Below are positions 1-9,739 of a DNA stretch of 64,000 bases, piece after piece. Source of the stretch: an uncultured Lachnospiraceae bacterium (GTDB lineage Bacteria; Bacillota; Clostridia; Lachnospirales; Lachnospiraceae); the NCBI GenBank assembly GCA_905203555.1, contig CAJKWK010000001.1:1-64000 (forward strand), written 5' to 3'. Position 1 is the stretch's first letter. Each line of letters starts with the position of its first letter. Under the pieces are notes generated by a model that did not search any database, was not told the DNA's origin, and worked only from the letters and a program-made list of their open reading frames with translations. The position numbers and the translations under genes were made by a program.

Positions 1-67
1 TTATAACCGAGGCGGTTGGTTTGAAGCTCTGTGGATAAAACTGCGGAAACTCAAGATAACTATCCTA

Positions 68-271
68 TTATTCAATGTCCAACTCAATCGGTTCATCCAG
101 ATGCTCGGACACATATTTTCCATTTTTCTTCCGCTGTCTCACACATTCTGTCAGCAAATATTCAATCTGCCCATTCACAGAACGAAAATCATCTTCAGCC
201 CAGGCTGCAATGGCATCATATAATTTTGCAGACAACCGAAGTGGAACCTGTTTCTTTTTCTGTTCTGCCAT
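68..271 (-). CDS. Ribbon-helix-helix (Arc-like) small protein
   Basis: A 67-residue protein whose first 45 residues fit the Arc/MetJ ribbon-helix-helix pattern: a polar beta strand ([16 protein letters not shown]) followed by two helices, the second near [13 protein letters not shown]. The acidic tail (residues 55-67) is probably disordered. The ATG lies one base after the stop of the SPFH gene, so the two are almost certainly co-translated. RHH proteins normally bind DNA as dimers, but in this pairing the role is unknown; it may regulate the operon or act as an adaptor. The call rests on fold pattern and length only. Confidence 0.75.
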   Translation of the reverse strand: MAEQKKKQVPLRLSAKLYDAIAAWAEDDFRSVNGQIEYLLTECVRQRKKNGKYVSEHLDEPIELDIE

Positions 272-272
272 C

Positions 273-1295
273 TTAATACAGACTTCCTGAATTTACAATC
301 GGCTGAGCATCCTTATTTCCACACAGAACTACCAGCAGATTGGAAACCATAGCAGCCTTTCTTTCTTCATCCAGTTCCACAACCCCGCTCTCATTCAGTC
401 GATCTAACGCCATCTCAACCATTCCAACAGCTCCGTCTACAATCATCTTTCTTGCATCAATGATTGCAGATGCCTGCTGACGCTGCAGCATAACTGCGGC
501 AATCTCCGGTGCATACGCCAGATAAGTAATCCGCGCTTCCAGAATCTCAAGACCCGCTTCGCTGACTCTCTGCTGAATCTCCTCTTTGATCCTTTCTGCT
601 ACAATCTCACTGGAACCACGAAGACTTCCTTCATCAGCCTTTCCATCTCCGGTTGTGTCGACATTCGGAGCTACGTCATACGGATAAACACGTACAATAT
701 TACGAAGTGCAGTATCACACTGCAAAGACAAATATTCTTTGTAATTATCTACATTGAACACTGCCTTAGACGTATCGACTACACGCCACATCACAGCAAT
801 CCCAATCTCTACCGGATTACCGAGGCAATCATTAATCTTCTGACGGCTATTGTTCAAAGTCATGATTTTCAAAGAAATCTTCTTACTAGATTCATTAACT
901 GAGCTTTCAATTCCATTCATTGTAAATGAAAATGTTGATTTCTTTGTATTATTATTTACATCTCCACTCTGATTCAAATGTGTAGATGCTGCCGGATTGA
1001 CACTGGAGCAGAACGGATTTACATAATAGAATCCCTCTCCTTTAATTGTTCCCACATACTTTCCAAACAACGTAAGTACCAATGCCTCTTGTGGTTTCAA
1101 AACACGCAGACCGCAATATGGAATCCATCCGATACATAACCAGATAATACTGATAATCAGCAGTACCGGACCATGTCCTTCACTCAAAAGCATACCGCCA
1201 AGAATACAAGCGCCGATAGAAACCAGATAAAGAACTGATGTCACAATCAATGCCAACATACCATGTTTCTTATTTTCTAATATTTTTTCATTCAT
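273..1295 (-). CDS. SPFH/band 7 domain membrane protein
   Basis: A 340-residue protein with two hydrophobic segments at about residues 15-38 and 43-62, followed by a band 7/SPFH domain (about 70-280) with the typical '[14 protein letters not shown]' entry and a helical heptad-rich stretch around residues 230-290 ([34 protein letters not shown]). SPFH proteins such as flotillin, stomatin and HflK/C form ring-like membrane scaffolds. The start is fixed by AAGGAGGG eight bases upstream. A good sigma-A promoter precedes it, and the RHH gene follows directly, making a two-gene unit. Partner proteases are not seen nearby. Confidence 0.85.
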   Translation of the reverse strand: MNEKILENKKHGMLALIVTSVLYLVSIGACILGGMLLSEGHGPVLLIISIIWLCIGWIPYCGLRVLKPQEALVLTLFGKYVGTIKGEGFYYVNPFCSSVNPAASTHLNQSGDVNNNTKKSTFSFTMNGIESSVNESSKKISLKIMTLNNSRQKINDCLGNPVEIGIAVMWRVVDTSKAVFNVDNYKEYLSLQCDTALRNIVRVYPYDVAPNVDTTGDGKADEGSLRGSSEIVAERIKEEIQQRVSEAGLEILEARITYLAYAPEIAAVMLQRQQASAIIDARKMIVDGAVGMVEMALDRLNESGVVELDEERKAAMVSNLLVVLCGNKDAQPIVNSGSLY

Positions 1296-1339
1296 AGCTG
1301 TCCCTCCTTACAGGAAAACAATTTCTTTTTGATATCAAA

Positions 1340-1368
1340 ATAATATCACTTTGTTTTTTGTCTGTAAA
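1340..1368 (-). promoter_or_regulatory. Sigma-A promoter of the SPFH-RHH unit
   Basis: On the minus strand TTTACA (1368-1363) and TATTAT (1345-1340) are separated by exactly 17 bases. The start of transcription would fall about 40 bases before the SPFH ATG. Confidence 0.6.
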
Positions 1369-1393
1369 GAGTTTTTTTACAATTCTTACTTTT

Positions 1394-2197
1394 TTACGAT
1401 TCCTCATATAGAAATCTGACCGCCTCCTCTATCTCACGAAAATCAATGATACACTCGCCTTTAAATATACTGACCGGTACTTGATCCTCGAATCCATATA
1501 GTGCCGGAAGTTCTTCATGCTCAAAATCATAAACAACTATTTTCTTCTTATCCGGGTCAATCATCCAATATTCCCGCACCCCAGCTGCTGCATATTTTGC
1601 ATGTTTTAGATTCATATCCTTTCGTCTGGTGGAAGGCGACAAAATCTCTATCACCAGATCCGGAGCCCCATACATGTGTGTCCGCAAGATTCTGTCCTGT
1701 TTGCACATTACCAGGATATCCGGCTGCACCATAGTCTTATCGTCACAATCAAGCTGAACATCTGTCGGAGCGGTCAGAACCTTGCAATTTCCTTTCTTTC
1801 CACCAATAAATGCATAAAGCCGCACAGTAATTTCTGTAATAAGCAGTTGATGAAGATTGGTAGGTGCTGCCATATCAAAAACGACACCATCAATCAATTC
1901 CACCCGTCGCTCTTGTGGAAAAGCATAATAATCTTCCAAAGTATACTCTCCCTGTTTTTTCTCTGCACAAAACGATTGCTGCACCTCTCGCAAAACAAGC
2001 GGCTGATTATTATCGGAACGCCGAACTTCTCGGATAAACACACTCTCTAATTGTCGCAGCGTGTCATAACGGGGAGTTTTCGTAATTCCACTAAATATCT
2101 TCTGTACGGTACCGAGCGGAACGCCTGACATCTCCGCAATCTGCTCACAGCTATAACCATATTGTTTTTTTCGAGTTCTCATCTCTTCTACCGTCAT
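1394..2197 (-). CDS. HTH domain fused to Uma2-family nuclease-like domain
   Basis: A 267-residue protein. Residues 1-55 form an XRE-like helix-turn-helix (YSCEQIAEMSGVPLGTVQKI). Residues about 88-260 are a Uma2/DUF820 domain of the PD-(D/E)XK fold, with the family's Glu in RRVELIDG, Asp in MVQPDILV, the E of LVIEILSPS and the conserved YAAAGVREYWMIDP stretch. Uma2 proteins are common and their substrates unknown. The fusion to a DNA-binding domain suggests a regulator or a DNA-targeted nuclease. Start supported by GAGGTG upstream and a promoter 30 bases further. Confidence 0.85.
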   Translation of the reverse strand: MTVEEMRTRKKQYGYSCEQIAEMSGVPLGTVQKIFSGITKTPRYDTLRQLESVFIREVRRSDNNQPLVLREVQQSFCAEKKQGEYTLEDYYAFPQERRVELIDGVVFDMAAPTNLHQLLITEITVRLYAFIGGKKGNCKVLTAPTDVQLDCDDKTMVQPDILVMCKQDRILRTHMYGAPDLVIEILSPSTRRKDMNLKHAKYAAAGVREYWMIDPDKKKIVVYDFEHEELPALYGFEDQVPVSIFKGECIIDFREIEEAVRFLYEES

Positions 2198-2226
2198 ACT
2201 GCATTCACCTCACTTATCATGGAAAC

Positions 2227-2255
2227 ATCATAACATATTGCACTCCATTTTTCAA
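2227..2255 (-). promoter_or_regulatory. Sigma-A promoter of the HTH-Uma2 gene
   Basis: TTGAAA (2255-2250) and TATGAT (2232-2227) on the minus strand with a 17-base spacer, just upstream of the gene's GAGGTG ribosome site. Confidence 0.6.
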
Positions 2256-2318
2256 TCGTTTTCACTCCTTATTCAATCCAAACATTCCATATTTATTCCA
2301 TATTCATTCTGTTTATAA

Positions 2319-2534
2319 CCTCTAAAAGCTAACAGTAATGTAAAAGTAATTGAAAACACAAAAACCAATAAAATTCACATGAAAAACGGTGTGATCCAGA
2401 CAAGCAAACCGGATGCCGAAGGACATGGCATCGGTCTGCAGAATACAAAAAATATTGTAGAAAAATATCATGGGGATATGAATATCTCTTATGATGAAAA
2501 GACGTTTTGCATGACGGTATTGATTCCTCTATAA
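2319..2534 (+). pseudogene. C-terminal remnant of a GHKL sensor histidine kinase
   Basis: An open frame on the plus strand, preceded by an in-frame stop at 2316-2318, encodes about 70 residues. The last 50 or so match the end of a GHKL (AgrC/BlpH-like) kinase ATPase domain: a VIENT segment, then the G-box stretch GHGIGLQNTKNIVEKYHGDM and the final beta strand ending VLIPL. The N-terminal sensor, dimerisation and N-box regions are absent. No ribosome site is evident before the only ATG (2379). It is therefore a truncated gene relic. Its 3' end overlaps the 3' end of larE by a few bases. Confidence 0.8.
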
Positions 2535-3362
2535 AAAGAGGTCCATACTTCCGGAATGAAATCCCTCTAAATCTATCGTTACATAAGCAAATCCGGCGTC
2601 TTTGAGAAATGATATGATTTCTTTTCTCATTTTTATAATTTTTTCGAAATAGTTTTCATCCACTTCTATTCTGGCAATCTCATTGTGCACACGCAATCTT
2701 ACATTGTAAAAGCCAAGCGAATGAAGATAGGTTTCTCCTACTTCTACCCGTTTCATTTCTTCATAAGACAGCGGTGTATCATATGGAAATCTGGTTGCCA
2801 GACAGGGGGTTGCCGGGCGGTCAGAAACAGACAGACCGTACATCTCTGCCAACGCCCGCACCTCTCTCTTTGTCAATCCTACCTCTGCCAGAGGACTTTG
2901 GATCTCCAGTTCTCGGATTGCCTGTAATCCCGGACGGTACATTTGCAGATCATCTGCATTGGTCCCTTCTAAAATCTGTTCAACATGAAGTTCCGCCGCC
3001 TGTTCTTTGATTCGTGTAAATAAGTGCTTTTTGCACCGATAGCATCTATCTTTCGGATTCCTTTCGATTCCTGCCTCTGCCAGTTCATCCACCGCAAGAA
3101 CCAGATGCTCTGCGCCAATTTCCTCCGCCACAGCTTTTGCGTGCGCAATTTCATTTACCGGATGAAGTTTCGTCTGCATAGTAACTGCATATACCTTTGT
3201 TCCCTTTTCCTCTGCTGCCTCACAAGTCATTTTTAATAACAATGCGCTGTCCACACCACCGGAAAATGCAACGATACAATCCTTCTCCGTAATCTGCTGC
3301 AATCTCTGTTTTATCCTCTGTTGTAATTGCTTTCTCTTTTCGTAATTAATTTCTGCTTTCAT
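2529..3362 (-). CDS. larE: ATP-dependent sulfur transferase LarE (nickel-pincer cofactor)
   Basis: A 277-residue protein of the adenine-nucleotide alpha-hydrolase PP-loop family, with SGGVDS at residues 34-39. LarE adenylates and thiolates the pyridinium dicarboxylate product of LarB, supplying the two sulfurs of the nickel-pincer nucleotide of lactate racemase. Cysteines are seen at 106 and 109 (DRCYRCKK) and at 186 (TPCLATR). The last sits where the sacrificial cysteine of the Lactobacillus enzyme lies, and the three together would suit the iron-sulfur type LarE (inference). The ATG at 3362 overlaps the end of larC by 17 bases, implying translational coupling; a longer upstream frame is rejected. 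Confidence 0.9.
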   Translation of the reverse strand: MKAEINYEKRKQLQQRIKQRLQQITEKDCIVAFSGGVDSALLLKMTCEAAEEKGTKVYAVTMQTKLHPVNEIAHAKAVAEEIGAEHLVLAVDELAEAGIERNPKDRCYRCKKHLFTRIKEQAAELHVEQILEGTNADDLQMYRPGLQAIRELEIQSPLAEVGLTKREVRALAEMYGLSVSDRPATPCLATRFPYDTPLSYEEMKRVEVGETYLHSLGFYNVRLRVHNEIARIEVDENYFEKIIKMRKEIISFLKDAGFAYVTIDLEGFHSGSMDLFL

Positions 3363-4683
3363 TGTCTTCCTTTTCAAAGAATTGTTCTGCTGTTCTCTGG
3401 ATTTCCGAATACACACTTTGGTAATTCAGATGATATTGTTTTGTAAATTCCAAGACCGTTCTATACTCCGGATAATACCGTCTTTCTCCATTTGGAAGGG
3501 TACAGACTTTTACTTCTGCCTCCCCAAACCGGGTAACGATTTTTCGTTGTTTTCTTGGCAAAATCCTGCGTTCCATCCGCACCTTTCGGATTCCGATTGT
3601 CGTTGTTCCGCCAAAAAGAATGGTTTCCATAGCAGAAATCAAAGTTTCTCTGCACAGAACATTTAGCTGGTACGCCGGACGATTTTTCTTCATGAAAACC
3701 GGTGTATAAAAGACATCTGCTGCCCCGCCTTCCAGCAGTTGCTCCATAACTACTCCTAATTGCTCGCCGGAACAATCATCAATATTTGTTTCCAACATAT
3801 ACATAACATCTGTCTGCTCTGCGGTTTTCTCTCTCTTTATCTCTGCATCTGCCACCTCTTCAATCAACATTGCCCGCAGAATCCCGGGCGCATCGTATTC
3901 CCGTTTGCCTGCTCCTAAACCGACTTTTTGAATGATAAAATGTTCCGGCAAGCTCTGTGACGTTGCAACTGCCGCTGCAATGGCTGCCCCTGTTGGTGTG
4001 ACCAATTCCCCTTCTGTCTTTGTCAAATGCAGTACAATCCCATGCTTTTGTATAATACGAACTACCGCAGGAACCGGAACAGGAAGGAGGCCATGCTGAC
4101 ACCGGATGCATCCCCGGCCTTCATACAGTTCCGGTACAATTACTTCTTCAATCTGCAAGTTATCCAAACAAACAGCCGCCGCCAGAATATCCACAATAGA
4201 ATCCACCGCACCTACTTCATGAAAATGCACTTCTTCCACTGAAACACCATGTGCCTCTGCCTCCGCCTCTGCCAATATCAGAAAAATCTTCTTAGCAAGT
4301 TCTTTCGCCCCCTGTGATGCATCGGCATGCTCTATAATATGCAGTATTTCCTGCAAGCCCCGATGTTCATGTACATGCTTATATTGTGTAATCTGTGATT
4401 CTAAAACACGTTCTCTTTCTTCCGCTCTATACTCCGAATGCCCATGAAGATATTCCATATCATGGTCATGGTTCTCATGCACCTGATCCAGTTTTACTGC
4501 AAAATCACACACCTCTAGTCCGGCACGATGGACTCTGCCAATGTGTACCTCAAATCCTTCCACCGGAATACTTCCCAGCGCCCGCTTTAAAACTTCCTCA
4601 TCTGCCCCTAGATCCAATAGCGCCGCAACCGTCATATCGCCACTGATTCCGGAAAAACATTCCAAATATAATGTTCTGCTCAT
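3346..4683 (-). CDS. larC: Nickel insertion protein LarC (cyclometallase)
   Basis: A 445-residue LarC, the CTP-dependent enzyme that inserts nickel into the pincer nucleotide. It starts with the family signature YLECFSGISGDMT and has a His-rich segment around residues 70-115 (HENHDHDMEYLHGH, KHVHEHRG) that probably handles nickel, then the conserved HFHEVGAVDSIVDI and ETNIDDCSGEQLG stretches. In Lactobacillus plantarum LarC comes from two frames joined by ribosomal frameshifting; here it is one uninterrupted frame. The start has AGGAGA nine bases upstream. larE overlaps its end. larA and larB are not in the window. Confidence 0.92.
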   Translation of the reverse strand: MSRTLYLECFSGISGDMTVAALLDLGADEEVLKRALGSIPVEGFEVHIGRVHRAGLEVCDFAVKLDQVHENHDHDMEYLHGHSEYRAEERERVLESQITQYKHVHEHRGLQEILHIIEHADASQGAKELAKKIFLILAEAEAEAHGVSVEEVHFHEVGAVDSIVDILAAAVCLDNLQIEEVIVPELYEGRGCIRCQHGLLPVPVPAVVRIIQKHGIVLHLTKTEGELVTPTGAAIAAAVATSQSLPEHFIIQKVGLGAGKREYDAPGILRAMLIEEVADAEIKREKTAEQTDVMYMLETNIDDCSGEQLGVVMEQLLEGGAADVFYTPVFMKKNRPAYQLNVLCRETLISAMETILFGGTTTIGIRKVRMERRILPRKQRKIVTRFGEAEVKVCTLPNGERRYYPEYRTVLEFTKQYHLNYQSVYSEIQRTAEQFFEKEDNESRN

Positions 4684-4742
4684 GCTTTCTGTCTCCTGTT
4701 TTCTATATGATAATTCTATGATTTTTATGATTCTGATTTATA

Positions 4743-5756
4743 TTATGTGATTTTTTTACCACCGGGAATCTTTCGGATTCCTACGACACAAATATACGAC
4801 GCAAGAAGGATTCCGATTGTCAGTACAGGCACTGCAAGATACGCCGATACCGCCTCTGCCTCCAGATGTTTTTTATACATATCCAAAAATAAAATATGGA
4901 TAAAATAAATTCCCAGAGAACAACTGCACCAAGAATCCATCCATTTCTTCGTTCGTTCTTTTAATTTCATTTTCCCATTTCCAATCTTCAGCAGCAACAA
5001 GAAAAAAGCTGCACTGCTTAAAATGATCAATGGAAATCCATACTCCAGTGTATGCTCAATATGATCGCCCTTTAGTATACTCATCCCTGACGTAATTCCA
5101 ACATTTAATGCATTGCTTACTATAAATATCCATACTAAATTTCTAGCGCTGAACCACCGATAATTCCTGTGTTTTCTCAAATAATACCCTAGAAAAAAAT
5201 AAAAATCATATACCCGGTCTCCAAACAAAGGAACATCATAATAGAGTTCTCCGCCCAATACTTTCAATGCCCAGTTCACCAATACCGCTATCGCACCGAC
5301 AACCAGAAATGCTTTCTCCATCCTGACACTGAAATGACGCACCATGATTTGGAAGAAAGGAAGGACCAGATAAATTGGGATCATCGCATACAAATACCAA
5401 AGATGTGCTTCTGTCGGAACCCAGAATACTTCTTCCAAACGCACATCTGTATGCATATAATATAAATTCCAAAAATAATATACCGCACTCCACAAAAAAA
5501 GCGGCGGAAAAAAGCGTAGCATCCGCCTCCAGCTCTTTTCCATCGGTTCTTCTCTTCCCAACAACAGCGCTCCGCTCAACATGAAAAAGCAAGGAACGCT
5601 CACTCTTGCAAAGGTATCCAGCACAAGAGAAAACAGATATTCTCCTCTCGCAATTTCCCCAAAAGCTCTGCAATAATAATTTGTCACATGAATCACAACC
5701 ACCAATATAAAGGAAATGGTTCTGATCAGTTCCAGATTATAGTTCTTCTCTTTCAT
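4743..5756 (-). CDS. Acyltransferase family 3 membrane protein
   Basis: A 337-residue polytopic protein of the acyltransferase 3 family (OafA/NodX/WecH-like). It has the typical N-terminal NLELIRTISFILVVVIHV stretch with the conserved R and H, about ten hydrophobic segments, and the second signature in 'SVPCFFMLSGALLLG'. Such enzymes O-acylate cell-surface sugars, but the acceptor cannot be read from sequence. The ATG follows the dinB stop after three bases, so it belongs to the clpB-dinB transcription unit; a 59-base gap separates it from larC. Confidence 0.85.
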   Translation of the reverse strand: MKEKNYNLELIRTISFILVVVIHVTNYYCRAFGEIARGEYLFSLVLDTFARVSVPCFFMLSGALLLGREEPMEKSWRRMLRFFPPLFLWSAVYYFWNLYYMHTDVRLEEVFWVPTEAHLWYLYAMIPIYLVLPFFQIMVRHFSVRMEKAFLVVGAIAVLVNWALKVLGGELYYDVPLFGDRVYDFYFFLGYYLRKHRNYRWFSARNLVWIFIVSNALNVGITSGMSILKGDHIEHTLEYGFPLIILSSAAFFLLLLKIGNGKMKLKERTKKWMDSWCSCSLGIYFIHILFLDMYKKHLEAEAVSAYLAVPVLTIGILLASYICVVGIRKIPGGKKIT

Positions 5757-5759
5757 CGA

Positions 5760-6968
5760 TTACTTCCCCGGTTTCTTCATCAGACTTGCTTTTTTTACCG
5801 CATTTTCTCCAAACCGTTTTCGAATCTCATCCATTGCCGCATTGAGCTTTTTATGCTTTTCATCCGGTTCTTTCGGAAACTCAATATCAAATATGCTAAG
5901 CTGCTCCGGTTCTGATTCATCTGCTAATTTGGACGTACGGATTCCAAGGAGCCGTACCGGCTCTCCACTCCACGCCTCTTCGAAAAGCTGACATGCTGTC
6001 TCATACAAAATCTTGGCATCATTTGTCGGTTTGGAAAGCTGACATTGATGAGACATAGTTTGAAAATCATGGTACTTCACTTCCATACTGACCATCTTGG
6101 CCTTCTGTCCGGCATTTTGAAGTCTCCTGCCCACACTCTCTGCCAGTTCCCGAAAAACCGGCTGTACCTCTTCATAAGTAGACGCATCTTCAGAAAGTGT
6201 CGTAGAATTGCCGATTCCTTTTGCCTCCGTCTGTTCGGATTGAACAGATGAATGATCAATTCCATTTGCAAATTCCCAGAGCATTTTCCCATGACTTTTC
6301 AAATGCAGCATGATCAGATTCAAATCTGCCTGTGCCAAATCTCCGATTGTATAAATCTCCAGTTTTTTCAATGTCTCCACACTGGAACGCCCCGCCATAA
6401 ATAAGTCTCCAATGGGAAGGGGCCACATTTTCACCGAAATCTCTTCCGGAAACAAGGTATGTATTTTATCCGGTTTTTCAAAATCAGATGCCATCTTCGC
6501 CAAAAGTTTGTTGGATGAAATCCCCACATTTACTGTAAAACCGAACGTTTCTCGAATTCCATTTTTGATTGCCAGTGCTCCGTCTACCGGAGATGCATAT
6601 CGATTTGCAATTTCCGTAAAATCCATATAACATTCATCCACACTGACTTGCTCAATCTCTGTTGTATATGTCCGCAGGTATCCCATCAACTCCGCACTTT
6701 TCTCACGATACATCCGATGATTTGGAGGCTCCATGATCAGATTCGGACACTTACGAAAGGCATTCGCCACCGGTTCCCCGGTGTGAATGCCATATCTTTT
6801 GGCAGAGAGGGACTTCGCCAGTACAACGCCATGACGCGACTTCTGGTCCCCGCCGATAATTGCAGGTACCTGACGAAGATCCACTTCTGCTCCATTCTTT
6901 AATTGTTCTACTGCTGTCCAGCTTAAATATGCTGAATTTACATCAATGTGAAAAATAATTGACGTCAT
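5760..6968 (-). CDS. dinB: Translesion DNA polymerase IV (Y family)
   Basis: A 402-residue DinB. The catalytic acidic residues are visible: D9 in FHIDVNSAYLSW and the pair D111-E112 in VSVDECYMDF. Further conserved blocks are VGISSNKLLAKMASDF and the helix-hairpin-helix thumb. Near the C terminus QLSIFD is a good sliding-clamp binding motif. The protein copies past DNA lesions with low fidelity. The start at 6968 is chosen over one four codons upstream because GAGGAAG precedes it at proper distance. It lies 13 bases after clpB and 3 before the acyltransferase gene, so it is likely transcribed from the clpB heat-shock promoter. Confidence 0.95.
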   Translation of the reverse strand: MTSIIFHIDVNSAYLSWTAVEQLKNGAEVDLRQVPAIIGGDQKSRHGVVLAKSLSAKRYGIHTGEPVANAFRKCPNLIMEPPNHRMYREKSAELMGYLRTYTTEIEQVSVDECYMDFTEIANRYASPVDGALAIKNGIRETFGFTVNVGISSNKLLAKMASDFEKPDKIHTLFPEEISVKMWPLPIGDLFMAGRSSVETLKKLEIYTIGDLAQADLNLIMLHLKSHGKMLWEFANGIDHSSVQSEQTEAKGIGNSTTLSEDASTYEEVQPVFRELAESVGRRLQNAGQKAKMVSMEVKYHDFQTMSHQCQLSKPTNDAKILYETACQLFEEAWSGEPVRLLGIRTSKLADESEPEQLSIFDIEFPKEPDEKHKKLNAAMDEIRKRFGENAVKKASLMKKPGK

Positions 6969-6981
6969 GAACTTCCTCACT

Positions 6982-9564
6982 TTACTTTATACGTGGTTCC
7001 AGTTTTCCATCAACGACATCAATCAAGATACAATCTCCGCGGCCTACATTTCCTGCCAGAATCAGCCTTGCTGCCAGTGTCTCTACATTCTTCTGCAGAT
7101 ACCGTTTCAACGGACGTGCTCCGTACATTGGATCGTAACCGCCTTCCACTACAAAGTTCTTTGCAGCATCTGTCAATTCAATCGACAGCTCTTTTTCTTC
7201 CAAACGCTTGTTGACATCGTTTACCAATAAATCAATAATTGCATAAATATTGGATTTCGTCAACGGTTTAAACATAATGATTTCATCTAATCGGTTCAAA
7301 AACTCCGGACGGAAATGTGCCTTCAGCTCATTCATGACCATATTTTGATTCTCTGCATCAATCGTGCCATCTTCCTCAATGCCGTCCAGCAGGTAATTGG
7401 CTCCGATATTGGAAGTCATGATCAGTATCGTATTCTTAAAGTCTACTGTACGCCCCTGAGAATCTGTGATCCGTCCGTCATCGAGCACTTGTAAAAGTAC
7501 ATTAAATACATCCGGATGTGCTTTTTCCACTTCATCAAAGAGTACAACAGAATACGGTTTTCTTCGAACAGCCTCTGTCAACTGACCGCCTTCATCATAA
7601 CCTACATATCCCGGAGGTGCTCCGATCAATCGAGACACAGAATACTTCTCCATATACTCACTCATATCGATACGCACCATATTATTTTCATCATCAAACA
7701 GACTCTCTGCCAATGCTTTTGCAAGCTCTGTCTTGCCGACACCGGTTGGTCCTAAGAATAAGAACGAACCAATGGGCTTAGATGGATCTTTTATTCCGGC
7801 TTTGGAACGAATGATCGCCTCGGTAACTAACTCCACGCCTTCATCCTGTCCAATCACACGTTTATGCAGTTCATCCGCCAGATGCAAGGTCTTACTGCGT
7901 TCGCTTTCATTTAGTTTTGCCACCGGAATTCCCGTCCACCGCGAAATAATTCTGGCAATCTCTTCATCCGTCACGGCCTCATGCACCAACGATAAATCTT
8001 TTTCCTTTAATTTTGCCTCTTCCACTTCCAACTGCTGCTGTAGCTGCGGCAGTGTTCCATACTGAAGTTCTGCTGCCTTATTCAGATCATACTCACGCTG
8101 CGCCTTCTGGATTTCCCGGTTAACCTGTTCCATCTGCTCGCGAATCTTCTGAACCCGCTCTACCGATGCCTTCTCATTATCCCACTGTGCCTTTTGTCCG
8201 GCATATTCTTCTCGCAGTGTTGCCAATTCTTCCTGCAAATGAACCAGCCGTTCCTGACTTAACCGGTCATTTTCCTTCTTCAATGCCTCTTCTTCAATCT
8301 CCAGCTGCATAATACGGCGGCTTAATTCATCCAATTCTGTTGGCATGGAATCTAATTCCGTCTTAATCAATGCACAGGCTTCATCTACCAGATCGATTGC
8401 CTTATCCGGCAGGAAACGATCTGAAATATAACGGTTTGATAACATAGCAGCTGCAACCAATGCGCTGTCTGTAATCTTCACTCCATGAAATACCTCGTAC
8501 CGCTCTTTCAATCCACGCAAAATGGAAATTGCATCCTCTACCGTTGGTTCATCTACCAGTACCGGTTGGAAACGCCGCTCCAATGCCGCATCTTTCTCAA
8601 TATACTGACGGTATTCGTCCAATGTTGTTGCACCGATACAATGCAGTTCTCCTCTGGCAAGCATCGGCTTTAACATATTTCCTGCATCCATAGCTCCGTC
8701 TGTCTTACCTGCACCTACAATAGTATGCAGCTCGTCAATGAACAGAATAATCTTACCATCACTGTTTTTCACTTCCTCCAGAACCGCTTTCAAACGTTCC
8801 TCAAATTCACCACGATACTTGGCGCCGGCAACCAACGCACCCATATCCAGTGAGAAAATCGTCTTATCCTTCAAACCTTCCGGCACATCGCCCTTGACAA
8901 TCCTCTGTGCCAGCCCTTCTACAACTGCCGTCTTACCGACGCCAGGCTCACCGATCAATACCGGATTGTTCTTCGTCTTACGAGATAAAATCCGAACCAC
9001 ATTGCGAATCTCTTCATCTCGTCCAATGACAGGGTCTAACTTCTGCTCTCTTGCACGCTCCACCAGATCCTGTCCGTATTTGTTCAGCGTATCGTAAGTA
9101 GCCTCCGGATTATCACTGGTCACCCGCTGATTTCCACGAACCGTAGACAACGCCTGAAGAAATCCTTCCCGGCTGATCCCCATCTCCTGAAACAGGCTCT
9201 TCATCTCACGACTTGCATACTTCAGCAATGCCAGAAAGAGATGCTCAACTGAAACATACTCATCGCCCATCTGTTTTGCCTCATCCTCTGCATGAATCAA
9301 AACATTGTTCAAATCCTGACCGATAAATACCTGACCGCCTTGAACCTTCGGACGTTTATTGATGGCCTCCTCTACCCGATTCACAAACAATGTGCTCTGA
9401 AAGCCCATCTTCTCTAACAACTTTAATATCAAACTATTATCCTGTGTAACAAGCGCATATAATAAATGTTCTTGCGCAATTTCCTGATTACCATAATCAT
9501 ACGCAAGTTTCTCACACGCCTGCACAGCCTGTAACGAATTTTGTGTAAATTTATTAATATTCAT
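6982..9564 (-). CDS. clpB: Disaggregase ClpB
   Basis: An 860-residue Hsp100 disaggregase. In order: Clp N-domain repeats (1-145), first AAA module with Walker [10 protein letters not shown] near 205, a long coiled-coil M domain (about 400-530) that separates ClpB from ClpA/C, second AAA module with GPTGVGKTE near 600, and a C-terminal D2-small domain. It works with DnaK to solubilise aggregates. A CIRCE operator sits in its promoter, so HrcA should repress it. It leads a tight minus-strand run into dinB and an acyltransferase gene. Confidence 0.97.
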   Translation of the reverse strand: MNINKFTQNSLQAVQACEKLAYDYGNQEIAQEHLLYALVTQDNSLILKLLEKMGFQSTLFVNRVEEAINKRPKVQGGQVFIGQDLNNVLIHAEDEAKQMGDEYVSVEHLFLALLKYASREMKSLFQEMGISREGFLQALSTVRGNQRVTSDNPEATYDTLNKYGQDLVERAREQKLDPVIGRDEEIRNVVRILSRKTKNNPVLIGEPGVGKTAVVEGLAQRIVKGDVPEGLKDKTIFSLDMGALVAGAKYRGEFEERLKAVLEEVKNSDGKIILFIDELHTIVGAGKTDGAMDAGNMLKPMLARGELHCIGATTLDEYRQYIEKDAALERRFQPVLVDEPTVEDAISILRGLKERYEVFHGVKITDSALVAAAMLSNRYISDRFLPDKAIDLVDEACALIKTELDSMPTELDELSRRIMQLEIEEEALKKENDRLSQERLVHLQEELATLREEYAGQKAQWDNEKASVERVQKIREQMEQVNREIQKAQREYDLNKAAELQYGTLPQLQQQLEVEEAKLKEKDLSLVHEAVTDEEIARIISRWTGIPVAKLNESERSKTLHLADELHKRVIGQDEGVELVTEAIIRSKAGIKDPSKPIGSFLFLGPTGVGKTELAKALAESLFDDENNMVRIDMSEYMEKYSVSRLIGAPPGYVGYDEGGQLTEAVRRKPYSVVLFDEVEKAHPDVFNVLLQVLDDGRITDSQGRTVDFKNTILIMTSNIGANYLLDGIEEDGTIDAENQNMVMNELKAHFRPEFLNRLDEIIMFKPLTKSNIYAIIDLLVNDVNKRLEEKELSIELTDAAKNFVVEGGYDPMYGARPLKRYLQKNVETLAARLILAGNVGRGDCILIDVVDGKLEPRIK

Positions 9565-9608
9565 ATAGCAAATCCTCCTTTACTACATTCTGTTCTATTG
9601 ACGATATA

Positions 9609-9637
9609 ACAATAGCACGAATTGTTAGCACTGTAAA
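9609..9637 (-). promoter_or_regulatory. Sigma-A promoter of clpB
   Basis: Minus-strand TTTACA (9637-9632) and TATTGT (9614-9609) with a 17-base spacer. The -35 hexamer lies inside the CIRCE element, the expected arrangement for HrcA repression. Confidence 0.7.
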
Positions 9638-9651
9638 GAGGGGAGTGCTAA
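9625..9651. promoter_or_regulatory. CIRCE operator (HrcA site) of clpB
   Basis: TTAGCACTG, nine bases, GAGTGCTAA. This is the CIRCE inverted repeat TTAGCACTC-N9-GAGTGCTAA with a single mismatch at the ninth base. It overlaps the -35 hexamer of clpB. Confidence 0.92.
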
Positions 9652-9739
9652 TTTTATTTAATTTTTATTCATTTTCTCTTTCCTTTATTTAATTAATATG
9701 ATAAAGGACATGAGCTTTATTTCCTTTCTCAATATCACT

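Noticed and set aside
1..67. AACCG-AGG-CGGTT hairpin at the left edge
   Set aside because: The stem is only five pairs with no T run, and the window ends there.
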